Source: Neisseria weixii (GTDB lineage: Bacteria > Pseudomonadota > Gammaproteobacteria > Burkholderiales > Neisseriaceae). From it: 64,000 bases of DNA. Where the stretch lies: the NCBI RefSeq assembly GCF_002327085.1, contig NZ_CP023429.1, positions 1 to 64,000 of the forward strand, read 5' to 3'. Positions 10,390 to 18,669 of the stretch are shown here, one piece after another (position 1 is the stretch's first letter; each line of letters begins with the position of its first letter). The notes beneath the pieces are model-generated. The model was not told where the DNA came from. It did not search any database and saw nothing but the letters and a program-made list of their open reading frames with translations. A program made the position numbers and the translations under genes.

Positions 10390-10617
10390 ATGAATAACTA
10401 TCAAAGATTAAGCAGCATTTTAAGCCGTCAGCAGCAAGGCGTTGCCCAAATCACCGGCGACTTGGGTGGCGGCGCATGGGCGGCGCGCTCGCAGGGCGGC
10501 AGTAATTTGGTGCTGAGCGGTCAGGCGGCAATCGGCAATAAAGTGTTTTACGACATTAAGACCAACAAAATCTTGAGCCAAGCCCCGGATTTGCGGTTGA
10601 TTGAGTTGGGAGTGTGA
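10390..10617 (+). CDS. Small phage protein, 75 aa, unknown function
   Basis: The sequence starts MNNYQRLSSILSR and contains the Gly-rich segment GDLGGGAWAARSQGGSNLVLSGQAAIGNKVFYD. That pattern is seen in short phage proteins that carry repeated positional motifs and adjoin tail-fibre genes. No membrane segment or signal peptide is visible. It sits between the hub-like gene and a compact run of four small genes, and its stop is one base before the next ATG, so co-translation is likely. Function unknown. Confidence 0.6.
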   Translation: MNNYQRLSSILSRQQQGVAQITGDLGGGAWAARSQGGSNLVLSGQAAIGNKVFYDIKTNKILSQAPDLRLIELGV

Positions 10618-10618
10618 C

Positions 10619-10960
10619 ATGACAAAAAATCCCGAATTGAGGTTCAAGCGCGGCGAAACGGTGGAAATTACCGTTTTATTCGATATTTTGGATGATTACG
10701 GCATTTCGTCGCTGACAGGCGTGACCGCCGTTGCCCAATTGCGGCGCAAACACGGCGGTGATACCGTGGCGGATTTTGACGTATCCGTCTACCCCGAAAC
10801 ACCGCGCGTTTTACTGACTTTGACTGCCGGTGTCTGCGCCGCACTCGATGCCGGCCAATATGTGACCGATGTGATGTTCACCCGCCTTTCAGACGGCCTG
10901 ACCCAATACAGCGGCGACATTGCCGTCAACATTATCAAGAGTACCAGCCATGCTGACTGA
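10619..10960 (+). CDS. Small phage beta-sandwich protein, 113 aa
   Basis: The start at 10619 (MTKNPELRFKRGETVEITVLFD) lies one base after the previous stop and is preferred to the upstream start at 10601. The pattern of a KRGETVEI strand followed by alternating hydrophobic strands (SLTGVTAVAQLRRK, RVLLTLTA, GQYVTDVMFT) suggests an Ig-like fold. Small tail proteins of the LtfC/Gp6 type look like this; the match is by appearance only. It overlaps the following gene by 11 bases. Confidence 0.6.
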   Translation: MTKNPELRFKRGETVEITVLFDILDDYGISSLTGVTAVAQLRRKHGGDTVADFDVSVYPETPRVLLTLTAGVCAALDAGQYVTDVMFTRLSDGLTQYSGDIAVNIIKSTSHAD

Positions 10961-11150
10961 TTTTAAAGTATACCGCGGCAACATCGAACATGCCGGCCAT
11001 CGATACGATGACGATTTATACCGCGTGTGGCTCGCGCAGCCCGGCAACCGCGACAAGTCGTTTGACGATTTTACCGAGTGGCTCGCACAAAGCAAAAGCA
11101 GCCAAGAAGCCCCTGATTTCGTCGCCCGATTTATTCTTGCCCTCAACTGA
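10950..11150 (+). CDS. Small phage protein, 66 aa, unknown function
   Basis: The start at 10950 overlaps the end of the preceding gene (stop at 10960), so translation is probably coupled. The product (MLTDFKVYRGNIEHAGHRYDD to the end) is small, charged and aromatic, with the segment DKSFDDFTEWLAQS. It is the kind of short protein often found between tail-fibre genes, sometimes acting as a chaperone. Nothing in the sequence fixes its function. Confidence 0.55.
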   Translation: MLTDFKVYRGNIEHAGHRYDDDLYRVWLAQPGNRDKSFDDFTEWLAQSKSSQEAPDFVARFILALN

Positions 11151-11163
11151 TTTAGGAAAAAAA

Positions 11164-11664
11164 ATGAAACTGATTGACCGTATTAACCAGTTTATCGATG
11201 CCGCCGGAGCCGCCATTAAAGGCATCCGCACCGACATCGGCCAAAAAACCAACTTGCAAACCAGCGACAAAAACAGCTTGGTCGGGGCCATCAATGAGCT
11301 TAAAAGCATGGTTGACAACAATCAGGCCGGCGGCGCATTGATTGACGACGTATCGGCAGCATCAGCCACAACCGTATATTCCAGCCAAAAAACCGAGCAA
11401 TTGATTGCCGCCGAAGGCCAAAACATCCGCAATCAAATCTTAGACGGCGCAGATACCGCTTACGATACGCTAAAAGAAATCGGTGATTACATTAAAGAAG
11501 ACAAAAGCGGCGCGGCAACGATGGCCGAGCAAATCGGCAAACGTCTGCGCATCGATGAGGCGCAGGAATTGACGGCCGAGCAAAAAAACGCCGTCGAAAC
11601 CACCCTTAACTTAGGCGATACCGATACCGACTTCGCCGCACGATTTAAGGCAGCCCTAAAATGA
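11164..11664 (+). CDS. Phage tail-fibre-like protein, 166 aa
   Basis: The start at 11164 follows an AGGAAAAAAA ribosome-binding site and the previous stop; a longer frame from 10990 only overlaps the preceding gene. The motif TSDKNSLVGAINELK (residues about 37-51) is a signature of many tail-fibre and minor structural proteins. The rest is helical and charged (for example AYDTLKEIGDYIKEDKSGAATMAEQIGKRL), consistent with a trimeric shaft. It overlaps the next gene by four bases, and that gene looks like a binding domain, so the pair may form one fibre with a separate tip. Confidence 0.65.
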   Translation: MKLIDRINQFIDAAGAAIKGIRTDIGQKTNLQTSDKNSLVGAINELKSMVDNNQAGGALIDDVSAASATTVYSSQKTEQLIAAEGQNIRNQILDGADTAYDTLKEIGDYIKEDKSGAATMAEQIGKRLRIDEAQELTAEQKNAVETTLNLGDTDTDFAARFKAALK

Positions 11665-12038
11665 CCTTGGAAGAGCGAATCGAAGCATTGTCTATAGCGG
11701 TGGCAGAAGAGTTAAACAGCCGCAAGGAGCAAGCCGCACCACTCAATATCCAAAGAGGACGTGTGGTGTTCAATGATGCCGTTCTGAAAAACGATTTATC
11801 AGGATGGACAGGCTTACTTAATGGCGCAATTGCCAATTCATCTGTTTATAACATCAGATTTAAAAAGCCTTTTAAAAAAGTGCCGGTAGTGACCCTTGCC
11901 CAGCAACGCACAGATACGCCAAGCTGGCGATTTATTGAGATAGTCACCGTGACCGAAGAGATGTTCAGCATCCGCTGCAACTACTGGGGCAATAACTTGA
12001 TATTGCATTGGATGGCAATGGAAGAAGAGACGGCATAG
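11661..12038 (+). CDS. Possible phage fibre tip with H-type-lectin-like fold, 125 aa
   Basis: The C-terminal half (VYNIRFKKPFKKVPVVTLAQQR, then FSIRCNYWGNNLILHWMAMEE) follows the pattern of H-type lectin domains. That pattern is a 'F.kpF...P.V.v' strand followed by a final strand with an aromatic pair and 'hW.A'. Such domains bind sugars at the tips of phage fibres. The N terminus is a short helix that could join the coiled coil of the preceding gene. The assignment rests on pattern recognition; the family name is tentative. Its stop is followed by 80 non-coding bases and the Com gene. Confidence 0.5.
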   Translation: MTLEERIEALSIAVAEELNSRKEQAAPLNIQRGRVVFNDAVLKNDLSGWTGLLNGAIANSSVYNIRFKKPFKKVPVVTLAQQRTDTPSWRFIEIVTVTEEMFSIRCNYWGNNLILHWMAMEEETA

Positions 12039-12118
12039 CAGAAAATAGATTTACCAGAACGGAATTTAAATAATGTCATGTTCAACAGGTTCCCCCGCCC
12101 GAAAAAATCTCAAATGAA

Positions 12119-12214
12119 ATGCGGTGTATGAATTGTAACAAGCTGCTGGCTAAAGGATGTGGCTGTGTACAAATCAAATGTCCGCGTTGCAAAACATTCA
12201 ATCAATTTAAATAA
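12119..12214 (+). CDS. com: Com-like zinc-finger protein, 31 aa
   Basis: This very short ORF encodes MRCMNCNKLLAKGCGCVQIK followed by CPRCKTFNQFK. It contains a CxxC pair (residues 3 and 6) and a CPxC pair (21 and 24), the pattern of Com, the zinc-finger translational activator of the mom DNA-modification gene in phage Mu. In-frame codons continue upstream to a TAA at 12071, so a longer protein from a non-ATG start cannot be excluded; 12119 is the only ATG. It lies 47 bases before a DNA methyltransferase gene with a GTG start, matching the Com-controlled layout. By analogy it could switch on translation of the methyltransferase by remodelling its mRNA. Confidence 0.7.
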   Translation: MRCMNCNKLLAKGCGCVQIKCPRCKTFNQFK

Positions 12215-12261
12215 GCCTTTGAGCTTTGTCTTCGAGTGCCGCGAGCACCGGAGATTAAAAA

Positions 12262-13095
12262 GTGACTAAAGTTTGGAATCAAGCCCCGATCCCTTTTGTT
12301 GGACAGAAACGGTTTTTTCTACAATTATTTAAAGAGTCTTTGAAACAAATTCCTGATGATGGTGCGGGGTGGGTGATTGTCGACGTATTCGGCGGCAGCG
12401 GCCTATTGGCACATACCGCCAAACGCAATAAACCCGCAGCGCGAGTCATCTATAATGACTTCGATGGGTATGCCGAAAGATTAAATAATATCCCTGATTA
12501 CAACCGCCTATTGGCAGAGATTCAGGCACTTACAAAAGACGTGCCAAGAGAAGTGAGATTGCCGCAGGATGTGGAAGCGGCAGTAAAATCGGCCATCCGT
12601 AATTTCGACGGTGCAATTGATGTCAGGGTGTTATCATCATGGCTGCTTTTTAGTACCAAACAGGCAGTTGATATTGCGCAATTATTGGGCTGGGAATTTT
12701 ATAACAAGGTGCGCAAAACCCCGTTTAATACGTGTGATGGTTATTTGGACGGGTTGGAAATTGTTTCTGAGGACTACGAAAATCTCATGCACCATTATCA
12801 GCATGGCGAGAATATCTTATTTGTACTTGATCCGCCTTATGTGGGCACGGAGCAATTTGCCTACAAGAACGAGAAATATTTCAATATGGTCGCATTTCTG
12901 AAGCTAATCCACCTGACACGTCCGCCTTTCATCTTATTCAGCAGCAATCGGAGTGAGATTTGTGAGTATCTTGACTATTTAAAAGAGTACGAACCGCAGG
13001 CTTGGAGTAAGTTTGCAGATGCACAAATACATAAGTTACCTGTCAAGATGGCTAAGGGGGTTTCTTATGAGGATAATATGGTGGTTAAATTTTAG
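12262..13095 (+). CDS. D12-class (Dam-type) adenine-N6 DNA methyltransferase
   Basis: The product transfers a methyl group from S-adenosylmethionine to adenine in DNA. The SAM-binding motif VDVFGGSGLLAH lies near residues 41-52 and the catalytic motif LDPPY near 190. IYNDFDGY (residues 70-77) fits the motif II region of the D12 class. At 277 aa it has the usual length. The start is GTG at 12262, preceded by GGAG at 12250-12253. Sitting directly behind Com at the prophage end, it most likely protects phage DNA from host restriction, as Mom does for Mu, but by a different chemistry. The recognised sequence cannot be read from the protein. Confidence 0.85.
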   Translation: MTKVWNQAPIPFVGQKRFFLQLFKESLKQIPDDGAGWVIVDVFGGSGLLAHTAKRNKPAARVIYNDFDGYAERLNNIPDYNRLLAEIQALTKDVPREVRLPQDVEAAVKSAIRNFDGAIDVRVLSSWLLFSTKQAVDIAQLLGWEFYNKVRKTPFNTCDGYLDGLEIVSEDYENLMHHYQHGENILFVLDPPYVGTEQFAYKNEKYFNMVAFLKLIHLTRPPFILFSSNRSEICEYLDYLKEYEPQAWSKFADAQIHKLPVKMAKGVSYEDNMVVKF

Positions 13096-13096
13096 A

Positions 13097-13175
13097 TTTT
13101 GCGTTTTTTTGTCATGGATAAACTACAGGGAAGCTATGACAAAAAAACGCAAAACTATGACAAAACGCGCGCTAC
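13097..13175. repeat. Terminal repeats of the prophage (putative transposase sites)
   Basis: A 19-base sequence, TTTTGCGTTTTTTTGTCAT (13097-13115), is repeated as an exact inverted copy (13136-13154). A further partial direct copy, CTATGACAAAACGC, begins at 13155, 21 bases after the start of the second unit. Two direct copies 21 bases apart plus one inverted copy, all within 85 bases of the host junction, resemble the transposase-binding arrays at the ends of transposable phages. The inverted pair might also act as a terminator for the methyltransferase gene. Confidence 0.6.
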
Positions 13176-13181
13176 CTTACA

Positions 13182-13463
13182 CACGCCATGCCAACCGTGC
13201 GCCTGTACGGCTTTCATCAGCTCCACCGAATAATGGCTGCGGCTGCTGCCTTCTAAGCCGTGAAACAACACCAGCAAAGGGGCAACGGGGTCGGCAGCAT
13301 CGACAAAATCATAGGCAATCTGCGTTTGGCCGGTGCTGTCGGGCAGCAACTCGCGGCGGTAAAGCGGCGGTTTGCCTTGCAGGGTTTTGGCGAAAATGGT
13401 TTCGGCGTTGCCGTTATGCAGCCAAAACGGGGTATTCGGGGCGCAAAATGTTTCATTGGACAA
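13182..13463 (-). pseudogene. yheT-like alpha/beta hydrolase, N-terminal fragment cut by prophage
   Basis: Reading on the minus strand, the product NTPFWLHNGNAETIFAKTLQ and later LLVLFHGLEGSS (the oxyanion/HG region of YheT-family hydrolases) is followed by MKAVQAHGWHGV. There the family similarity stops, and five to seven unrelated codons lead to a stop at 13155. The family normally continues with a strand ending in a Ser-containing elbow, so the catalytic part is missing. The break coincides with the prophage end. No in-frame ATG is seen. A TTG at 13461-13463 overlapping the end of the PAP2 gene is the likeliest start. The remaining part should lie beyond the left end of the prophage. Confidence 0.8.
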
Positions 13464-14094
13464 AACGTTTCCGGAAAAAGCAATAATACAAGGCCAGCGT
13501 GGTGAGCACACCGTTGGTCCAGCCGACCCACACGTCAGTCGGGTAATGCACGCCCAAATACATGCGCGAATAGCCCATCAACAAGGCAAAGCAAATGCCT
13601 GCCAACAAGATAATGCCGCGATGGCGCGAACGCATACAGAGCAAGAAAGTGATGGTTGCCAAGGCAGCGGAAAAAGTGCTGTGGCCGCTGGGAAACGAGC
13701 TGTTGGTCTCGGCGATGATGCGCGGCCAAAATTCAGGGCGCGGGCGTGATATGAAAAATTTGACCGCCAGCATAATCAGCGTCGGCAGCAGGGTGCTTAA
13801 GCCGATAAACAGGCCGTAATCGCGCCTTCCGCTGAGCAGCAGCCACACCACCAGCAAGGCAATCACCGGCACCGCCAGCGAAGTTTTGCCGGCATAGTGC
13901 ATCACGCCGGCAATCGGGGTAAACCATTCGCCGGTGTGGGTGTGAATCCACATCATGAGCAGTTCTTCAAAAGCGAAACGGTGGCCGGCAATGACATGAG
14001 CCGCGATGATGCCCGCCAAGACCAATAATGCGACACAGACAACCAGGATAAGGGTAGGGCGGACGGTGTGCGGGGGAGGAGCTTGGAAATTCAT
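13453..14094 (-). CDS. PAP2-family membrane phosphatase
   Basis: A 213-residue integral membrane protein with about five to six hydrophobic segments and the complete PAP2 signature. The signature comprises K112 to RPRP (residues 117-120), PSGH (135-138) and SRMYLGVHYPTD (176-187) with the catalytic His183 and Asp187. Family members dephosphorylate lipid phosphates such as undecaprenyl pyrophosphate, phosphatidic acid or phosphatidylglycerophosphate at the inner membrane. Which of these it uses cannot be told from sequence. Its end overlaps the interrupted yheT-like gene, implying that the two were once co-transcribed and that the prophage lies only about 270 bases downstream. Confidence 0.85.
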   Translation of the reverse strand: MNFQAPPPHTVRPTLILVVCVALLVLAGIIAAHVIAGHRFAFEELLMMWIHTHTGEWFTPIAGVMHYAGKTSLAVPVIALLVVWLLLSGRRDYGLFIGLSTLLPTLIMLAVKFFISRPRPEFWPRIIAETNSSFPSGHSTFSAALATITFLLCMRSRHRGIILLAGICFALLMGYSRMYLGVHYPTDVWVGWTNGVLTTLALYYCFFRKRFVQ

Positions 14095-14232
14095 TGAAAT
14101 GCTTGAAATCTCGATAATTCGGTATGTTGGTAAAGGGGAAGCTATAAAAATCCCGATATTGATAGTTTATTGCATTGGTTTTTGATAATTATTGCTTTTT
14201 TCTGATTGGAAAAGCAGGTAAAAGCTACGGCT

Positions 14233-14261
14233 TTGCCATACAAAACTTGCTATTCTGTCAT
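14233..14261 (+). promoter_or_regulatory. Candidate promoter of the small membrane-ORF transcript
   Basis: TTGCCA (14233-14238) and TGTCAT (14256-14261) are separated by 17 bases, matching the sigma-70 consensus at five and four of six positions. This is the best promoter-like pair ahead of the structured leader. Confidence 0.4.
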
Positions 14262-14395
14262 TAAAAGGGTATGGGACACAATGCCGTCCCGAACACACAA
14301 ACCATTGCCGTGCAGTTCAGGCGGCATATAACAAGGCGTCAAGCGTTAAGGTAAAAAACCGCAAACGCCGTTTTACCTAGCATACGGAGGTTATC
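14262..14395 (+). promoter_or_regulatory. Structured leader with possible pseudoknot, before small ORF
   Basis: The 130-base leader can form the hairpins GGGAC/GTCCC (14273-14290) and TGCCG/CGGCA (14306-14326). Two further pairings cross each other: GGCGT (14335-14339) with ACGCC (14365-14369), and AGGTAAAA (14349-14356) with TTTTACCT (14371-14378). Crossing helices mean a pseudoknot or two exclusive states. They lie directly ahead of GGAGG (14386-14390) and the ATG at 14396. The class of RNA is unknown to me; a cis-acting switch or a small regulatory RNA are both possible. Confidence 0.4.
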
Positions 14396-14488
14396 ATGCC
14401 AGTCTTCTTTTTAAATGTGATTATGGTCATCGGCTTCGCATCGCTGGCAACGCTGGCGGCGTTGTGGGTCAGCGAGCCGGATTTGTAA
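14396..14488 (+). CDS. Small membrane protein, 30 aa
   Basis: This ORF has a near-ideal ribosome-binding site (GGAGG, 5 bases before the ATG) and its own terminator at 14511-14548. The peptide (MPVFFLNVIMVIGFASLATL, then AALWVSEPDL) is one hydrophobic helix of about 23 residues with a short acidic end, as in small single-pass membrane proteins. I do not recognise the family. It stands alone between two minus-strand genes, with a leader of unusual structure upstream. Small subunits of respiratory complexes or small toxin-like peptides have similar composition, but nothing links it to either. Confidence 0.55.
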   Translation: MPVFFLNVIMVIGFASLATLAALWVSEPDL

Positions 14489-14510
14489 CTCAGTCTTTTA
14501 TTTGATTCAA

Positions 14511-14548
14511 AAAGGCCGTCTGAAATATTGGTTTTCAGACGGCCTTTT
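14511..14548. terminator. DUS inverted-repeat terminator
   Basis: AAAGGCCGTCTGAAA and its complement flank a short loop and end in TTTT. It can serve both the small ORF (plus) and the MoCF-like gene (minus). Confidence 0.75.
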
Positions 14549-14564
14549 GCCGCCCAATTATTTT

Positions 14565-15373
14565 TCAAACAGTATCTTTCAGTTCTGCCCCCAAATCACG
14601 CAAATGCTGCAACACATCCGCCCACGCCGTATCCAGCAGCGCACAAGCCGATCCTTCGGCCTTAATGCCGAAATCAATATGCGAATGCACGCGCCGGCCG
14701 TTACCGTCGGTGCGCGCCACCGTGGGCAGACTGTACGAGCGCACGCCGGGATAAGTTTGCTCGATGTATTCCATCAGCGGCGTCAGGCGCGATTCGGGCT
14801 GGCCGAATACATACACGCTGCGAAAACCGCTTTCTATCTGATTGAAGCGCTCGGCGTAATAGGTATCCAATACCCATTCGGCCATCGGATGTGCCATCAC
14901 CGGAAAACCGGGAAAAAAATAATGCTCCGAATCGAAAAACCGGCGATGTTGTTGAACGAATTTGGCACCGGTTCCGCGCCTTCGGGAAAATCGGCCATAT
15001 TGAGCCGCTGCGCGTGTTCGGCCGAATCGAGCAGTTCGCTGCGCTGGAGTGTCACGCCTTCGATGTTTTTCGCTGCTTCAGGGTGGCGTATTAACGGGAG
15101 GTCCAACGCCGCTGCCGCCGCTTGGCGCGTGTGGTCGTCGGGGGTCGCACCGATGCCGCCGGTCACAAAGGTCGGCATGCCGTCTGAAAAACTGCGCTGA
15201 AGCTGGCGCACCAGCAATTCAGGCTCATCCGGCAGATACTGCACCTGATTGAGCTTGAGGCCGCGCGATTCCAACAAAGATTTGAAAAAAGCAAAATGCT
15301 TGTCTATCCGCGTGCCGTGCAGGATTTCGTCGCCGATGATGATGAGGTTGAATAAATGTTGTCGCTCTTTCAT
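14565..15373 (-). pseudogene. Molybdopterin-binding (MoCF/CinA N-domain) protein, frameshifted
   Basis: The first frame begins MKERQHLFNLIIIGDEILHG at 15373 and has the MoCF hallmarks GDEILHGTRIDKH and TGGIGATPDDHTR, followed by a PEAAKNIEGV region. After NNIAGF the frame is lost. Sequence in the next frame continues with FDSEHYFFPGFPVMAHPMAEWVLD and runs to 14565. Restoring one T (A on the plus strand, run at 14935-14939) gives NNIAGFFDSEHYFF and a protein of about 269 residues. The family binds molybdopterin-like ligands or, in CinA, acts on damaged pyridine nucleotides. Only the CinA N-terminal domain type is present, without a deamidase domain. The break is likely a sequence error. Confidence 0.75.
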
Positions 15374-15440
15374 AATTTTTCTCTCCAGAGGCCGTCTGAA
15401 CGTTTTTTCAGACGGCATGAGTATTCAATCTAAAAGGAAA

Positions 15441-15962
15441 ATGATGCGTGAATATCGGTTAAAGCAGCCGCTGAATGTGTGGGACAGTTTGGAAACTGCA
15501 TGCTATGCCGCCTTCGGTTTGCTGCTGTTGCTGACGGAAAACAGCTGGGGCATGTTAATCGGTTTGGCCTTGTTTGCCATGGCCGCATGGACGATATGGC
15601 GTGATTTCGACAAACGTTGCCGTGAAATTGTGTTTTCAGACGGCCAGATTGAGCAAGTCAGCCGGCGCGGCAGAGAAGCCTTGGAGGTGGCGGATTTTTG
15701 CGGCGCAGCAACATTTAGCGACACGCAGCGCGGCAGAGTCGGCAATGTGTATCAGACTGCGCTGGGTCCTACAAACCACCTTGCTCAGCCATTGCTGCTG
15801 CACACAGTCGTACAATCGTTTACACATTTGCCGGCGCAGCCGCCGCAAGCTGCTGATCAAGTTCGCCGACAGATTGCGGAAATCTCAGGTTTGCATGATT
15901 TTGGCGATGTGGGTGCCGCAACTTTGTCGGAGCTATACGCCAAATGCTGTTTTTTAAAATGA
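15441..15962 (+). CDS. Two-helix membrane protein, 173 aa, unknown
   Basis: The start at 15441 (MMREYRLKQPLNVWD) follows AAAGGAAA; the long upstream frame overlaps the divergent MoCF gene and is rejected. Two adjacent hydrophobic segments (residues about 19-33 and 38-52) are followed by a soluble domain of about 110 residues with CREIVFSDGQIEQVSRRGRE. This resembles small PH-like membrane proteins found in Neisseria, but I cannot name a family. It is divergent from the MoCF-like gene across a DUS pair (15389-15418), and no partner gene follows directly. Confidence 0.6.
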   Translation: MMREYRLKQPLNVWDSLETACYAAFGLLLLLTENSWGMLIGLALFAMAAWTIWRDFDKRCREIVFSDGQIEQVSRRGREALEVADFCGAATFSDTQRGRVGNVYQTALGPTNHLAQPLLLHTVVQSFTHLPAQPPQAADQVRRQIAEISGLHDFGDVGAATLSELYAKCCFLK

Positions 15963-17444
<1,482 letters not shown>

Positions 17445-17473
17445 TTCAGTTGATTTGAGCTGATTGAATGATC

Positions 17474-17508
17474 AAGGCCGTCTGAAACACACGTTTTCAG
17501 ACGGCCTT
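17474..17508 (+). terminator. DUS inverted-repeat terminator of argG
   Basis: AAGGCCGTCTGAAA and TTTTCAGACGGCCTT form a long stem behind argG. Confidence 0.75.
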
Positions 17509-17555
17509 ACTTTTGTAAAACTTCATCAGCAGCAATAGAAATCTTTAAAGCCGTC

Positions 17556-17651
17556 ATTCCCGTGCAGGTGGGAATCCATCTTGGTATTTAAGAAACCTAT
17601 TTATTTAATAGTTTGTTATGCTGAAAAATGGATTCCCGCCTGCGCGGGAAT
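17556..17651. repeat. Inverted pair of dRS3 repeats
   Basis: Two 20-base dRS3 elements with the form ATTCCC-8 bases-GGGAAT lie at 17556-17575 and 17632-17651. Their outer flanks are also complementary (GCCGTC on the left, GACGGC on the right), enclosing 56 bases of AT-rich sequence. In pathogenic Neisseria dRS3 units border repeat arrays and are targets of filamentous-phage integration. Here they occupy the space between argG and rsmI. Confidence 0.8.
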
Positions 17652-17723
17652 GACGGCTGTCGTTGTGTACACCGATTTGTGAAAGTATTTGGCGGAGGGC
17701 TCAACCTTTTATAAAGACAGAAC

Positions 17724-18602
17724 TTACCCCTGATTCTTCCACGTCAAGGCCAAATCATACAGCACCTTTTTGCTCTCGCCGGTAATCTTCGCCGCCAAAT
17801 CGGCGGCTTGTTTGGTCGGCAGTTCGTCGGCCAAGACTTTCATGACGTTTTGCGCGTGTTCGGGCAAATCGCTGCTTTTTTCCTTAACGGCCGGATGCAG
17901 AACCAACACCATTTCGCCGCGGGTTTGGTTGCTGTCTGCCTGTAAGGCCGTCTGAATTTCGCTGACCGTGCCGCTGAGGAAGGTTTCAAAGGTTTTGGTG
18001 ATTTCGCGCGCCAACACCAATTCGCGCTCAGGGAACAGGGCGGCCATGTCGGCCAGCGCGGCTTCGATGCGGTGCGGTGTTTCAAACATCACAATCGGGT
18101 AATCGGCTTCTGCCCATTTGGCCAACAGTTTCTGCCGTTCGCCCGATTTCGGCGGCAAAAAGCCGTTGAAATAGAAATTCGGCTCGCTCACCCCGGCGGC
18201 GCTGAGTGCGCCCATCACTGCGCTGGCGCCGACCACCGGCACCACTTTATAGCCGGCTTGGCGCACGCGTTGGGCCAGTTTCGCACCGGGGTCGCACACG
18301 GCAGGCGTGCCCGCATCGGATACTTGCGCCACCATCAGGCCGTCTGAAAGGTACCGGATGATTTTATCGGCCATGTGCTGCTCGTTTTGCTCGCGCACGC
18401 TGATGAGTTTGCCCTGTATGCCGTAGGCGCTCAATAATTGGGCGGTCACGCGCGTGTCTTCGGCGCAGATGATGTCGGCGGTTTTCAATACGGCCAAGGC
18501 GCGCAGGGTAATGTCGGCCAAATTGCCGATGGGGGTGGCGACCACGTATAATGTTTGCGCGCTCAGGCTGTCGCAGGCTTTTTGATGGTGTTTTTGAATC
18601 AT
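17724..18602 (-). CDS. rsmI: 16S rRNA 2'-O-ribose methyltransferase RsmI
   Basis: RsmI methylates the ribose of C1402 in 16S rRNA using SAM. The tetrapyrrole-methylase fold is marked by VVATPIGNLADITLRAL near the N terminus, CAEDTRVTAQLL, and the SAM loop VSDAGTPAVCDPG, followed by FETPHRIEAAL. The start at 18602 (MIQKHHQKACDSLS) gives 292 residues, the family norm. The upstream open frame overlaps yraN and is not used. It is divergent from the yraN-gmhA-dolP group, the same neighbourhood as in E. coli, where rsmI, yraN, diaA and dolP are clustered. Confidence 0.93.
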   Translation of the reverse strand: MIQKHHQKACDSLSAQTLYVVATPIGNLADITLRALAVLKTADIICAEDTRVTAQLLSAYGIQGKLISVREQNEQHMADKIIRYLSDGLMVAQVSDAGTPAVCDPGAKLAQRVRQAGYKVVPVVGASAVMGALSAAGVSEPNFYFNGFLPPKSGERQKLLAKWAEADYPIVMFETPHRIEAALADMAALFPERELVLAREITKTFETFLSGTVSEIQTALQADSNQTRGEMVLVLHPAVKEKSSDLPEHAQNVMKVLADELPTKQAADLAAKITGESKKVLYDLALTWKNQG

Positions 18603-18669
18603 GATGTTATGCGGCTTTGAATGCCGTCTGAAGGAAAGTGCGTTCATTATATAATAAGGGGAACAAGAT

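Larger units (their letters stand above)
1..13181. mobile_element. Right part of a transposable (Mu/B3-like) prophage
   Basis: Tail genes run on the plus strand from the window edge to a Com/methyltransferase module and then to a cluster of about 21-base repeats (13,097-13,175). Immediately after these, a minus-strand yheT-like gene resumes in mid-sequence. Com plus a DNA-modification gene next to the terminus is the layout of the right end of phage Mu. Repeated sites near the end are typical of transposase-binding ends. The tail genes do not look like the contractile Mu tail, so a B3/D3112-like or otherwise mosaic phage is more likely. The junction is at about 13,176-13,184. The left end, head and transposase genes lie outside the window. 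Several DUS copies lie inside the phage, so it has adapted to, or long resided in, Neisseriaceae. Confidence 0.8.

Noticed and set aside
13097..13154. 19-base inverted repeat as a simple terminator of the methyltransferase gene
   Set aside because: Possible, but a third adjacent copy and the closeness of the host junction fit transposase-binding sites better; noted as an alternative.
15389..15418. DUS inverted pair as a terminator
   Set aside because: It lies between two divergent starts (MoCF at 15373, ORF at 15441), so no transcript should end there; kept only as an uptake sequence pair.
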